Shown here piece by piece: positions 40,889 through 49,037 of a stretch of DNA of 64,000 nt. Source of the DNA: Demequina zhanjiangensis. Lineage in GTDB: Bacteria > Actinomycetota > Actinomycetes > Actinomycetales > Demequinaceae. The stretch is taken from the NCBI RefSeq assembly GCF_030418315.1, contig NZ_JAUHPV010000001.1:520456-584455 (forward strand), in the 5' to 3' direction. The translations under genes and the position numbers were made by a program. The notes beneath the pieces are model-generated. The model saw only the letters and a list, made by a program, of their open reading frames with translations. It was not told the DNA's origin and searched no databases. Positions within the stretch are counted from its first letter, which is position 1. Each line of letters opens with the position of its first letter.

Positions 40889-40923
40889 GTCGGGCCCCGG
40901 CTGGAGAGGCGCCGGGGCCCGAC
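40889..40923 (-). terminator. Intercistronic hairpin 2 between xylA and xylB
   Basis: Perfect 12-bp inverted repeat (40889-40900 with 40912-40923), 11-base loop. It is transcribed after the hairpin at 40929-40963 and before xylB. Two in a row suggest partial termination or protection of the xylA message from 3' decay. Confidence 0.7.
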
Positions 40924-40928
40924 CCGTG

Positions 40929-40963
40929 CCGGGGCGCGCCATGAAGGAGGACGCGCGCCCCGG
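40929..40963 (-). terminator. Intercistronic hairpin 1 after xylA
   Basis: Perfect 11-bp GC inverted repeat (40929-40939 with 40953-40963), 13-base loop, starting 11 bases after the xylA stop. Confidence 0.72.
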
Positions 40964-40974
40964 GGCAGGGGTGG

Positions 40975-42168
40975 CTAGCCGCGGGCGCCCATGAGGTGCT
41001 CGGAGGCGAGCTGCTGGAGGCGGACGAAGCCGTAGCCCTTGCCGTTGAAGTGCGCCTCGGCGTCGTAGTCCTCGAAGGCGCTGCGGTCGGCGAGCAGGTC
41101 GGCGGTGGTCTCACCCTCGGCAAGGGTGGTGGTGCCGAGCTCGTAGACCTTGGCTGCCTCGAGCGCCTCCTGGACCTCGGGGTCGGCACGGAAGGCCTGG
41201 GCGCGCTCCTTGAGCAGCAGGTACATGCTCATGTTCGCCTTCACGGACTCCCACACGCCGGTCTCGTCCTCGGTGCGCGAGGGCTTGTAGTCGAAGTGGC
41301 GGGGGCCGTCGTACTTGGGGCCGCCGTTCGCGGAGCCGTGCTCGAGCAGGTCCACGAGCGAGAAGGCGTTGTGCAGGTCGCCGTGGCCGAAGACGAGGTC
41401 CTGGTCGTACTTGATGCCGCGCTGACCGTTGAGGTCGATGTGGAACAGCTTGCCGTGGTCGAGCGCCTGCGCGATGCCCGCGGTGAAGTTCAGGCCGGCC
41501 ATCTGCTCGTGGCCCACCTCGGGGTTGAGGCCGACGAGCTCGGGGTGGTCGAGCGTGTTGATGAACGCCATCGCGTGGCCGACGGTGGGCAGCAGGATGT
41601 CGCCGCGGGGCTCGTTCGGCTTCGGCTCGATCGCGAACTTGATGTTGTAGCCCTTGTCGAGCACGTACTGGGCGAGCAGGTTCGCGGCCTCGCGGTAGCG
41701 GTCGAGCGCGGAGTTGATGTCCTTGGCACTGTCGTACTCGGCGCCCTCACGGCCGCCCCACATCACGAAGGTCTCGGCGCCGAGCTCGGCGGCGAGGTCG
41801 ATGTTGCGCAGCACCTTGCGCAGGGCGAAGCGGCGCACGGAGCGGTCGTTGGAGGTGAAGCCGCCGTCCTTGAAGACGGGGTGCGAGAAGAGGTTGGTGG
41901 TGACCATCTCGATGACGATGCCGGTGTCGGCGCACGCCTGCTTGAGGTCGTCGATCGCCTTCTGGCGCTGGGCGTCGGTGGAGCCGAACGGGAACAGGTC
42001 GTCGTCGTGGAAGGTCATTCCCCAGGCACCGAGCTCCTTGAGCTTGTGCACCGCCTTGACGGTGTCCAGCGGGGCGCGCGTGGGACCACCGAAGGGGTCC
42101 GCCGCGGTCCATCCGAAGGTCCACAGTCCGAAGGAGAACCTGTCCTCGGGGGTGGGGGTGGGCGCCAT
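40975..42168 (-). CDS. xylA: Xylose isomerase
   Basis: Converts D-xylose to D-xylulose. The 397-residue protein is the short actinobacterial (class I) form: His54 and Asp57 in [11 protein letters not shown] form the ring-opening pair, [10 protein letters not shown] near 180 gives the metal-binding Glu, [11 protein letters not shown] near 215 gives the second Glu and His, and HIDLNGQ near 243 gives a metal Asp. I chose the ATG at 42168, with GGAG upstream, over the one at 42195. It is divergent from a ROK repressor and has its own promoter with an AT-rich dyad. Confidence 0.95.
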   Translation of the reverse strand: MAPTPTPEDRFSFGLWTFGWTAADPFGGPTRAPLDTVKAVHKLKELGAWGMTFHDDDLFPFGSTDAQRQKAIDDLKQACADTGIVIEMVTTNLFSHPVFKDGGFTSNDRSVRRFALRKVLRNIDLAAELGAETFVMWGGREGAEYDSAKDINSALDRYREAANLLAQYVLDKGYNIKFAIEPKPNEPRGDILLPTVGHAMAFINTLDHPELVGLNPEVGHEQMAGLNFTAGIAQALDHGKLFHIDLNGQRGIKYDQDLVFGHGDLHNAFSLVDLLEHGSANGGPKYDGPRHFDYKPSRTEDETGVWESVKANMSMYLLLKERAQAFRADPEVQEALEAAKVYELGTTTLAEGETTADLLADRSAFEDYDAEAHFNGKGYGFVRLQQLASEHLMGARG

Positions 42169-42200
42169 GGTCGTGCTCCGATCTTCGTCGATCAATAGTT

Positions 42201-42239
42201 GATGCTGTAAACTTAAACATCGAGGGGGTCCCGTGTCAA
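42201..42239 (-). promoter_or_regulatory. xylA promoter with overlapping operator-like dyad
   Basis: On the minus strand the -35 TTGACA (42239-42234) is followed after 18 bases by TAAGTT (42215-42210). An AT-rich imperfect dyad, GATG at 42201-42204 and CATC at 42218-42221 around TAAACTTAAA, covers the -10. It is the natural candidate site for the divergent ROK repressor. Confidence 0.6.
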
Positions 42240-42312
42240 ACGGTGAGCCCTAGGATCGACGAAGCCGCCGACGCCCGTCCCCGCGGCCCCGACGCGCAGG
42301 AAGGACCACGAG

Positions 42313-43596
42313 GTGACCGACGCAGAGCTCGCTCCCACCACGGCTCCCGGCGTCATGCCCGCCACGCCCGCCGCGCTCCCCGGAGGCGTGCTCGTCCCGG
42401 GCCACGGTTCCGGTCCCGAGGACACGCGACGCCACAACCTCTCGGCCATCCTCACCGCGGTCCACCATCGCCCGGGGGTCACCCGCGCCGAGCTCACCCG
42501 CCTCACCGGGCTCAACCGCTCCACGGTCCTCAAGGTCGTCGCCGAGCTCGTCGAGGGCGAGCTCGTGCACGAGGTCTCGCCCTCCGAGCACACAGGTCGC
42601 GGACGGCCGAGCGCCCACGTCTATCCCGCGCGCGACGTCGCCGCCCTCGCGGTCTACCCCGACCTCGACGCTGTCACCGTCGGAGTCATCGGCCTGGGAG
42701 GCTCGCTCCTCGGCCGGCTTCGACGCTCCACCGGCGGCCACGCGCGACCCGACGAGATCATCGCTCTGGTGGGCGAGCTCGTCTCGGAGCTCCTCGCCTC
42801 GCTTCAGGAGCCCGTCGTCATCGTCGGCGCAGGATGTGCCGTCCCTGGCCTGGTCCGCGCGGCCGACGGCGTGGTCGTCGACGCGCCTCACATGGACTGG
42901 CACGACGTCCCGTTCGGGGCGATGCTCTCCGAGGCGCTCGGGCTGCCCGTCCAGGTGCGGAACGACGCGCGCGTCGCCACGGTCGCGGAAGCGGTCTTCG
43001 GCGCCGGGCGCGGAATCGCGGACCTCGTGTACCTCAACGGCTCGTACTCCGGCATCGGCGGGGGAGCGATCTCGAGCGGCGCGACGCTGCGCGGTCGTGA
43101 CGGCTACGGCGGCGAGTTCGGGCACACCCGTGTGGACGGCGGCCGGGAGCATTGTCACTGCGGACGCACCGGGTGCCTCGAGACGGAGGTCAACCTGAGG
43201 CGTCTCATGGCCGCGCTGGGCAAGGACGAGGTCGACCTGCCCGACCTGGACAAGGAGATCGCCGACGCCCGGGGGCGTCCGGAGGTGGAGGCCGAGCTCG
43301 ACCGTCAGATCGGCATTCTCGCGGGAGCGATCGGCGACCTCGCCTCGATCTTCAACCCCTCCGTCGTCGTGCTGGGTGGAGCGCTCGGCTCCCTCGTGGC
43401 CGCAGAGCCCGAACGGGTCGCCGCCGCCGTCGCCGCGGACTCCTTCGCACCCATGTCCGGCGGCCTTCAGATCGTGCGTGCCGCGCTTGGGTCGCGGGTC
43501 CACCTGGTCGGCGCGGCCGAGGTGTTCATGCTCGCCTACCTGCGCGACCCTGCGCAGCTCGCCGAACGCGTCGCAGCGCTCAGGCGCGCCGCCTGA
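42313..43596 (+). CDS. xylR: ROK-family repressor, XylR-like
   Basis: Predicted xylose-responsive repressor of 427 residues. A winged helix lies at about 40-95 (RHNLSAILTAVHHRPGVTRAE, GLNRSTVLKVVAELVEGEL). The ROK domain follows with VGAGCAVPGLV, GYGGEFGHTRV near 260 and the zinc motif CHCGRTGCLE near 278. ROK repressors with an N-terminal winged helix next to xylA commonly bind xylose. The GTG start has AGGAAGGA upstream. Its gene is divergent from xylA, which fits control of both. Confidence 0.87.
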   Translation: MTDAELAPTTAPGVMPATPAALPGGVLVPGHGSGPEDTRRHNLSAILTAVHHRPGVTRAELTRLTGLNRSTVLKVVAELVEGELVHEVSPSEHTGRGRPSAHVYPARDVAALAVYPDLDAVTVGVIGLGGSLLGRLRRSTGGHARPDEIIALVGELVSELLASLQEPVVIVGAGCAVPGLVRAADGVVVDAPHMDWHDVPFGAMLSEALGLPVQVRNDARVATVAEAVFGAGRGIADLVYLNGSYSGIGGGAISSGATLRGRDGYGGEFGHTRVDGGREHCHCGRTGCLETEVNLRRLMAALGKDEVDLPDLDKEIADARGRPEVEAELDRQIGILAGAIGDLASIFNPSVVVLGGALGSLVAAEPERVAAAVAADSFAPMSGGLQIVRAALGSRVHLVGAAEVFMLAYLRDPAQLAERVAALRRAA

Positions 43597-43693
43597 CTCA
43601 TCGCCGCGCGAGCATCGCGCCTGGTGCAGGTAGACGAGGGCCCAGGTGCCGCGTGCGAGTGGATCGCCGCCCCGCCCGTGCCAGACTTGCCGC

Positions 43694-44644
43694 ATGATCA
43701 CCGTCGCCGTGCCTGACCAGGAAGTCGCCGACGCCCTCGGGCAGATGGGTGACGACGTACGAGTCGTCCAGTGGAGCCCCAAGGAGTCCGACGCGCCCGA
43801 GGCCGAGCGCGACAGGATCGACCTCGTCTGCCTGCCCCACCTTCACGGCGGTCGGCGCGTGTACGGACGCATGGGCCAATGCCGGAACCTCAAGGTGATC
43901 CAGATCCCGAGCGCCGGGTACGAGCACGTCGCGGGGCTCGTCCCGGACGGCGTCGTGCTCGCCAATGCGCGAGGGGTGCACGACACCCGGGTCGCCGAGA
44001 TGACTGTCGGCCTCGCGCTCGCGTCCCGACGGCGGCTGCCGCAGTTCATCGATGCGCAGCGCAGGGGAGTGTGGGAGCAGGATCCGTGGACGCCCGCGCT
44101 CGCGGACTCGCGTGCGCTGATCGTCGGCTACGGCTCTATCGGCGCGGCCATCGCCTCGCGCTTCAGGGCCTTCGAGATGCACGTCGAGGGAGTGGCGCGC
44201 TCGGCGCGGATCGCGCCCGACGGCACCACGGTGCATGCCGTCTCCGATCTGCAGTCGCTTCTGCCCGACTTCGACCTGGTCGTGATCGTCACGCCCCATG
44301 ACGAGACGACGGACAGGCTGGTGGACGCCGAGTTCCTCGCAGCGATGCCCGACGGCGCGCTGCTCATCAACGTGGGCCGCGGCAGGGTGGTGGACACTGA
44401 GGCGCTGCTCGCAGAGCTGGAGTCAGGGAGGCTGCACGCGGCGCTCGACGTGACGGACCCTGAGCCGCTCCCGGAGGGCCACCCGCTCTGGACGGCGCCC
44501 CACTGCCTGATCACCCCGCACATCGCGGGGTTCGAGGTGCTGACGAATCGGCGGTACACGGATCTGGTGCACCGTCAGGTCGAGGCGCTTCGGGAGGGGC
44601 GACCTCCGGTCAATGCGGTGATGACCGGCACAGCCGCGCGCTGA
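43694..44644 (+). CDS. D-2-hydroxyacid dehydrogenase family protein
   Basis: NAD(P)-dependent oxidoreductase of 316 residues with unknown substrate. The Rossmann motif is IVGYGSIGAAIASR (near 148-161). The catalytic triad positions are visible: Arg in NVGRGRVVD (near 230), Glu in DVTDPEPLPEGHPLW (near 262) and His in TPHIAGF (near 279). The ATG is preceded by a CAGACT box 6 bases upstream, so the mRNA may be leaderless; the longer frame from 43646 is less likely. It stands alone between the ROK gene and a convergent DUF1801 gene. Confidence 0.88.
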   Translation: MITVAVPDQEVADALGQMGDDVRVVQWSPKESDAPEAERDRIDLVCLPHLHGGRRVYGRMGQCRNLKVIQIPSAGYEHVAGLVPDGVVLANARGVHDTRVAEMTVGLALASRRRLPQFIDAQRRGVWEQDPWTPALADSRALIVGYGSIGAAIASRFRAFEMHVEGVARSARIAPDGTTVHAVSDLQSLLPDFDLVVIVTPHDETTDRLVDAEFLAAMPDGALLINVGRGRVVDTEALLAELESGRLHAALDVTDPEPLPEGHPLWTAPHCLITPHIAGFEVLTNRRYTDLVHRQVEALREGRPPVNAVMTGTAAR

Positions 44645-44689
44645 CGGCTCCGCGTGGGCCGCGCTGCGGGACGGGCAGCGGAACCTGCG

Positions 44690-45070
44690 TCAGGAGGCGG
44701 CCTTCGCCTGCTCGGCGGCGTCGCGCCACGCGATCCAGGCGGCGACGATGTCGCAGATCTCCTCGCGGTACTCCTCGGCCTCGGCGATCGACGCGATCTT
44801 CATGACCCTGCCCGCCTTGCCGCTGCCTTCGAGGTGCGGGTACTTCCCGGGGATCAGGGCGCCATGGTGGAACATGAGCGTCGCGTGGTTGCGGGAGTTG
44901 GGGAAGAACGACGCCAGATTCCCCTTGTAGGTGAAGGTGGGCGTCTTCCACTTGATGCATTCTTCGATGCGATCGTCGGCGGACAGCAGGATGAGGCGGA
45001 CCCGCTGCACGACATCACGCATCGGGTTGTCGTAGTGGGCCAGCCAGCTGTCCACCTCGTCATATGCCAT
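44690..45070 (-). CDS. DUF1801 (YdhG-like) domain protein
   Basis: A 126-residue protein of the DUF1801/YdhG-like fold. Typical elements are VQRVRLILLSADDRIEECIKW, the KTPTFTYKGNLASFF stretch and FHHGALIPGKYPHLEG. The biochemical role of the family is not established. It lies between a convergent dehydrogenase gene (a 6-bp hairpin at 44662-44680 lies between them) and the photolyase gene upstream. Confidence 0.75.
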   Translation of the reverse strand: MAYDEVDSWLAHYDNPMRDVVQRVRLILLSADDRIEECIKWKTPTFTYKGNLASFFPNSRNHATLMFHHGALIPGKYPHLEGSGKAGRVMKIASIAEAEEYREEICDIVAAWIAWRDAAEQAKAAS

Positions 45071-45153
45071 GACACCAAAGTAACGGCATCTTCCAGCGAA
45101 TGTGAGTCACGCCACAGAGATTTCGCGAGGAATGGTGTAGGCGAATGCGCCGA

Positions 45154-46476
45154 TCATCCCTTTGATGCGCCTTTTCCGCGCTTCATATGAGCGAGCGAGA
45201 CCTCGCGTTCAGCCTTGTGGTCCACCATGGGCATCGGATAGCCGGGCGTGTCGAGCTCTGGGATCCAGCGGCGCACGTAGCGCCGGTCGGGATCGAACTT
45301 GGCCGCCTGCGTCTCGGGGTTGAAGATCCGGAAGAAGGGCGCCGCGTCGCGGCCCGTGCCCGCGACCCACTGCCAGTTGAGCTGGTTCTGCGAGTGGTCG
45401 TAGTCCAGCAGCGCCTTGCGGAAGTGGTCGGCGCCTCGCTGCCACGGCAGGTGGAGGTCCTTCACCAGGAAGCTCGCGACGACCATCCGTACCCGGTTGT
45501 GCATCTGGCCGGTCGCGGCGAGCTGGCGCATGCCGGCGTCCACGAGCGGGAACCCCGTCTCGCCTCGTCGCCATGCGCCGAACGACTCGTCGGCCTCACG
45601 TCCCGTCGTCCATGCGTCGTCCGGAAGCGCGGGCGTCAGCGACTCCTTCTGTCCCCGCGGGTGATGGTGGAGCACGTCGGCGTGGAACTCACGCCATGCG
45701 ACCTCGGACTCGAAGGTGCGCGCTGCGTCGTGGCGCACCTTCTCCGTAGCGGCCAGGATCGTGCGCGGATGCACCTGGCCATAGGCGAGGGGTACCGACA
45801 GGTGGGAGGTCGAGTCCAGGTCGGGGCGGTCGCGCTCGTCCTTGTAGCGGGCGAGGTCGCCTTCGACGAACGCGCGCAGATCGTCCAGGATCTGGGTCTC
45901 GCGGAACTCGTGACGGGCCTCGAGGGGGTCCTCAGCGTCGCCGTGCGCCGCCTCCTGGTCGAGCGAGACGTCCGAGTCGAGAGGTCGGAGGGCCTCGACA
46001 TCCGCCGCAGCGGCGGGGGCGCGCCAGCCGTGCTCGCGCCAGGCGTGGGAGAACGGGGTGAAGACCTGATAGGGCGATCCGTCGCCCTTGACCACGCGAC
46101 CGGGCGCCACCGCGTAGGGGCTGCCCACGAACCGCAGCTCTCTGCCGTCGGCCTCCAGCGCCGCCTTGACCTCGTCCTGCTCGCGCACCCCGGCCGGGCT
46201 GAACTCGCGCTGCGCCCAGACGACGCGGGCATCGGACTCCTGCGCCGCCGCGAGCAGCAGCTCGGCTGCGGGGCCCCGGCGCACCGCGAGGGCGCCACCC
46301 GAGTCCTCGCGCAGGCTCCACAGGACGCGCGCAAGGTGCGCGCGGCGGCGGCCTGACCAGAAGTGGAGCGCCGGCCCCCAGGGGAAGACCATCGCTGCGG
46401 GGCTGTCGGCCTGAGCCTCGAGCAGTGCAGGGTTGTCATGGAGGCGCAGGTCGCGTCGGGCCCACCAGAGAGTCAT
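45154..46476 (-). CDS. phr: Deoxyribodipyrimidine photolyase
   Basis: Light-dependent DNA repair enzyme of 440 residues. It starts with the antenna-binding Rossmann domain (LWWARRDLRLHDNPAL). The FAD domain is recognised by SVPLAYGQVHPRT, ETGFPLVDAGMRQLAATGQMHNRVRM, and WQWVAGTGRDAAPFFRIFNP. The family Trp in GWMHNR is Gln here, and the loop before WQW differs (NQLN rather than NNGG), so substrate preference (CPD or other) is uncertain. I chose the ATG at 46476, where the protein alignment begins; it has an AAGAGGA site. The gene is monocistronic, with a strong hairpin upstream. Confidence 0.9.
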   Translation of the reverse strand: MTLWWARRDLRLHDNPALLEAQADSPAAMVFPWGPALHFWSGRRRAHLARVLWSLREDSGGALAVRRGPAAELLLAAAQESDARVVWAQREFSPAGVREQDEVKAALEADGRELRFVGSPYAVAPGRVVKGDGSPYQVFTPFSHAWREHGWRAPAAAADVEALRPLDSDVSLDQEAAHGDAEDPLEARHEFRETQILDDLRAFVEGDLARYKDERDRPDLDSTSHLSVPLAYGQVHPRTILAATEKVRHDAARTFESEVAWREFHADVLHHHPRGQKESLTPALPDDAWTTGREADESFGAWRRGETGFPLVDAGMRQLAATGQMHNRVRMVVASFLVKDLHLPWQRGADHFRKALLDYDHSQNQLNWQWVAGTGRDAAPFFRIFNPETQAAKFDPDRRYVRRWIPELDTPGYPMPMVDHKAEREVSLAHMKRGKGASKG

Positions 46477-46551
46477 GTCCTCTTCAAGGCTCGGGTCGCC
46501 CTGCGCATTCCTTCGGCTGCTCCGGGTCGTGCGTGTGACGCCTCGGGAATG

Positions 46552-46592
46552 CACGAAGGTCCCCGCCGATCGCGTCGGCGGGGACCTTCGTG
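46552..46592 (-). terminator. Strong hairpin between the FMN reductase and photolyase genes
   Basis: Perfect 18-bp stem (46552-46569 with 46575-46592) and a 5-base loop, 67 bases after the stop of the upstream minus-strand gene. It should end that transcript. Confidence 0.88.
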
Positions 46593-46659
46593 TGCGGCGC
46601 GCCAGTGACGCGCGCCGGGTCTCCGTGCCGTCCGGGGGTTCGGGCGGCGCGGGGATGTC

Positions 46660-47223
46660 TTACGCGGAGACGGTCTCCGTGGCGAACTTGGAGACGTGCG
46701 CCGCAGCGGCCTCGGCGAAGCCACGCAGGACGGCGGCAGCGGCCTCGTCCTGGAGCGATCCGTCAGCGGCGAAAGCGTCGGGGTTGTAGTGGAAGAAGGT
46801 CTCCGGCTGGCCCATGGTGGGCGCGTTGAAGTGCGCGAGGATGTTGCGCAGGTGCTGCTGCGCCATGGCGGTGCCGGCGGCGGAGATCGACGCGCCCATG
46901 ACGGCGACGGGCTTGCCGGTGAAGGAGTTCTGGCCCCACGGGCGGGCGGCCCAGTCGAGCGCGTTCTTGAGCACGCCGGGGATCGAGCGCGAGTACTCGG
47001 GGGTGACGATGATGACGCCGTCGACGGCCTCGATCGAGTCCTTCCAGGCGCGGCCCACGGCGGGGAAGTCGCCGTCGAGCTCGTAGTTGTAGATGGGGAG
47101 CTCGGAGAGGTCGAGGAACTCGGCCTCGTAGCCCTCGGGGAGCATGGTGGCGACGGCCTGTGCGACCTTGCGGTTGATGGAGCCCTCGGCGATGGAGCCG
47201 ACGATGAAACCGATACGAGGCAT
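46660..47223 (-). CDS. NAD(P)H-dependent FMN reductase-like flavoprotein
   Basis: Flavodoxin-like reductase of 187 residues (NADPH-dependent FMN reductase / azoreductase family). The FMN phosphate loop is GSIAEGSINRKVA (9-21), and the isoalloxazine loop is TPEYSRSIPGVLKNALDW (near 75-92). Likely reduces quinones, nitro compounds or free flavin. A second related gene lies just upstream. The region before the start holds an AT-rich promoter with a perfect CAACTAT-N5-ATAGTTG palindrome. Confidence 0.86.
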   Translation of the reverse strand: MPRIGFIVGSIAEGSINRKVAQAVATMLPEGYEAEFLDLSELPIYNYELDGDFPAVGRAWKDSIEAVDGVIIVTPEYSRSIPGVLKNALDWAARPWGQNSFTGKPVAVMGASISAAGTAMAQQHLRNILAHFNAPTMGQPETFFHYNPDAFAADGSLQDEAAAAVLRGFAEAAAAHVSKFATETVSA

Positions 47224-47301
47224 GGCTGTTCCTCCTTCTGAAAGGTGAATGGGATGGGCGCGGCGTCCGCGCCGCTATCCACGTCAACTTATATGACTAT
47301 T

Positions 47302-47320
47302 CAACTATTCCAGATAGTTG
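47302..47320. promoter_or_regulatory. Operator-like palindrome before the FMN reductase gene
   Basis: CAACTAT (47302-47308) and ATAGTTG (47314-47320) form a perfect 7-bp inverted repeat with a 5-base spacer, inside a short AT-rich stretch (47283-47335) that is out of character with the GC-rich surroundings. Size and form fit a MarR, HxlR or TetR-type site; no such gene is adjacent. Confidence 0.6.
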
Positions 47321-47329
47321 AGGATTCAA

Positions 47330-48022
47330 TCAAATCGGAGCGGAGGCTCCGGCTCGAGTCGCGAGCGGGATGCCCACCTCAGGGCTCTGCGGGACCGACG
47401 GCGCAGGGCGCGCCATCCCCGCAAGGGGGCTCGGCGGCGCTATGAGCGCAGGCGAGGGCTCGCGCCCCGACGCCCGCATCTCATGGACCGCATGGCCCAC
47501 CGCGGCGCGCAGGAACTCCTCGACATCATGGAAGAGCTCCACGTCGCTGCAGGTGCCGTCGTCCGTCAGGCTGCCGTCCGGCACCTCGAAGGTCCGCTCC
47601 GGCTGGCCGAGCAGGACGGCGCCAGAGTCCAACAGCACCGTCCGCAGGTGCTGGAGGCTCGCGAACGTGCCCGCGCCGGGCGCGGCCGCGCCCGCGATCG
47701 CGACCGGCATCCCGCGAAGCGCCCCGGGAGTGCCGTCGGCGCCCGCCCAGTCGAGAGCGTTCTTCAGGACGCCGGGGATCGACCTGGTGTGAGTGGGGGC
47801 GACGACGATCAGCGCGTCGAGAGCGGCGACGGACCGCCGCCATGCAAGGCCCGCCGAGGGCGTCGGCACGTCCGTGTACGGGGTGTGGCCTGGGAGCGAG
47901 GCGTACATGAGCTCGGTGAGGCTGTGGCTGCCGCGGGGCATGAGCCGCTGGAGCAGCGCGGACAGCCGACGCGTGGTGCGCGCCTCGGGGAGAGGCCCGA
48001 TCATCAATCCGAAGTCGGCCAT
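47330..48022 (-). CDS. NAD(P)H-dependent FMN reductase-like protein, second paralogue
   Basis: A diverged relative of the downstream reductase, 230 residues. It keeps the THTRSIPGVLKNALDWAGADG loop almost unchanged, but the N-terminal phosphate loop (GPLPEARTTRRLSALL) is atypical and there is an extra C-terminal tail of about 40 residues rich in Pro and Ser. I chose the ATG at 48022 with GAAAGG upstream. It lies downstream of a TipA-like MerR regulator gene in the same direction, with 159 bases between. FMN binding may be weaker than in the partner. Confidence 0.77.
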   Translation of the reverse strand: MADFGLMIGPLPEARTTRRLSALLQRLMPRGSHSLTELMYASLPGHTPYTDVPTPSAGLAWRRSVAALDALIVVAPTHTRSIPGVLKNALDWAGADGTPGALRGMPVAIAGAAAPGAGTFASLQHLRTVLLDSGAVLLGQPERTFEVPDGSLTDDGTCSDVELFHDVEEFLRAAVGHAVHEMRASGREPSPALIAPPSPLAGMARPAPSVPQSPEVGIPLATRAGASAPI

Positions 48023-48181
48023 GGGCGCCTTTCGTCGTGGCGCGCCGAAAAGGCCGCGCGGGAATGAAGCGTTCAGTCCTGCTGCGCGATCCAACCTCTG
48101 CAGCGGCGCTGCTATTCCCCACGTGTCCGGCACTGCTCGGCCGGCCCCCGGGGCGCGTCAGCCCCTAGAGGCGTGCGTCTT

Positions 48182-48943
48182 CTACAGGTGCGCGTCCGCG
48201 TAGATCGCGGCGGCGTCCCGCAGGAGTCGTGCAGCGCCCGGGGCAACCTCGTCGTAGTGCGCCCTGAAGCGGTCGTCGTCCACGTACATCTGCGTGAGCG
48301 ACCTGTACGCCTCCGCATCCGGGGTCCAGATCTCGCTCAGCCAGGCGTGGTGACGCGCCACGACCTCCTGCACCTCCTGGGAGCCGGGGGAGAAGCCGAC
48401 CCTGACGGCCGCGCCGAGCGCCTCGACGATCTCCCGGTCGGTGCGCATGTGCCTCTTCTTCCCGTCGTCGCCGAGCCGCTGCCAGCTGGCGTTCGCCCGG
48501 TCGACGGCGTCGTCGCCCCAGCGCTCTCTCGCCTCGGGCTCGTACTGCTCGTGGTCGAAGCCGTCGAAGATCTGTTCGCTTGTCATGGGCTTGCCCTTCT
48601 CAAGGGAGTCGATGGTGCGCGCGACGGTGGCCGCGAGCCTGGCGTAGCGGTCGCGTTCGCTGGTGAGCCCGTCGAGGTGATCCCGCATGAGGGCGATCAC
48701 CGTCGCCGGATCCTCCGCGTCCACGATCTGCGCGACGCGGTCGAGGCTTGTGCCCAGCTCGCGCAGGACAAGGATGTGCTGGAGGCGCAGGAGCTCCGTG
48801 TGGCCGTAGTGCCGGCGCCCGTCGGATCCGGTCCAGGCGGGGGTCAGGAGGCCCCTGTCGTCGTAGTGGCGCAGGGTGCGGCTCGTGACCCCGCTCATGC
48901 GTGCGACCTGGGCGATGTCCCAGGTGGTGTCGGTCTCGGTCAT
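48182..48943 (-). CDS. MerR-family regulator, TipA-like with TipAS domain
   Basis: Predicted ligand-sensing activator of 253 residues. The MerR helix-turn-helix is at 8-75 (IAQVARMSGVTSRTLRHYDD, RRHYGHTELLRL), followed by a dimerisation helix and a C-terminal TipAS domain (about 120-250, FDHEQYEPEARERWGDDA, ASWQRLGDDGKK, HHAWLSEIWTPDAEAYRSL). TipAS domains bind thiopeptide-like and other bulky drugs. Its promoter at 48950-48980 has the 19-base spacer and dyad expected for self-activation. The two flavin reductase genes follow and may be targets. Confidence 0.88.
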   Translation of the reverse strand: MTETDTTWDIAQVARMSGVTSRTLRHYDDRGLLTPAWTGSDGRRHYGHTELLRLQHILVLRELGTSLDRVAQIVDAEDPATVIALMRDHLDGLTSERDRYARLAATVARTIDSLEKGKPMTSEQIFDGFDHEQYEPEARERWGDDAVDRANASWQRLGDDGKKRHMRTDREIVEALGAAVRVGFSPGSQEVQEVVARHHAWLSEIWTPDAEAYRSLTQMYVDDDRFRAHYDEVAPGAARLLRDAAAIYADAHL

Positions 48944-48949
48944 GGCATC

Positions 48950-48980
48950 AGCGTAGAAGTTGACGCGGCGTCAACGTCAA
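48950..48980 (-). promoter_or_regulatory. MerR-type autoregulated promoter of the TipA-like gene
   Basis: On the minus strand -35 TTGACG (48980-48975) and -10 TACGCT (48955-48950) are separated by exactly 19 bases. The perfect dyad GTTGAC-N5-GTCAAC (48959-48975) fills the spacer. The -10 ends 6 bases before the ATG, so the mRNA would be leaderless. The arrangement is the classic MerR-family promoter. Confidence 0.85.
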
Positions 48981-49024
48981 GCGCTCTTTTTCGGCCTCGG
49001 CGCTCACGCGCGCGTGGCCGGTCC

Positions 49025-49030
49025 TAGACT
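49025..49030 (+). promoter_or_regulatory. -10 box TAGACT of ilvD, leaderless arrangement
   Basis: TAGACT ends 7 bases before the ilvD ATG, identical in sequence and spacing to the box before gatC. Confidence 0.6.
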
Positions 49031-49037
49031 CGGCCCC

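Noticed and set aside
48182..48943. The MerR protein as the copper sensor of the CopB-type ATPase
   Set aside because: It has a TipAS drug-binding domain and no metal-binding cysteines, its dyad (GTTGAC-N5-GTCAAC) differs from TTCCA-N6-TGGAA, and it lies 13 kb away.
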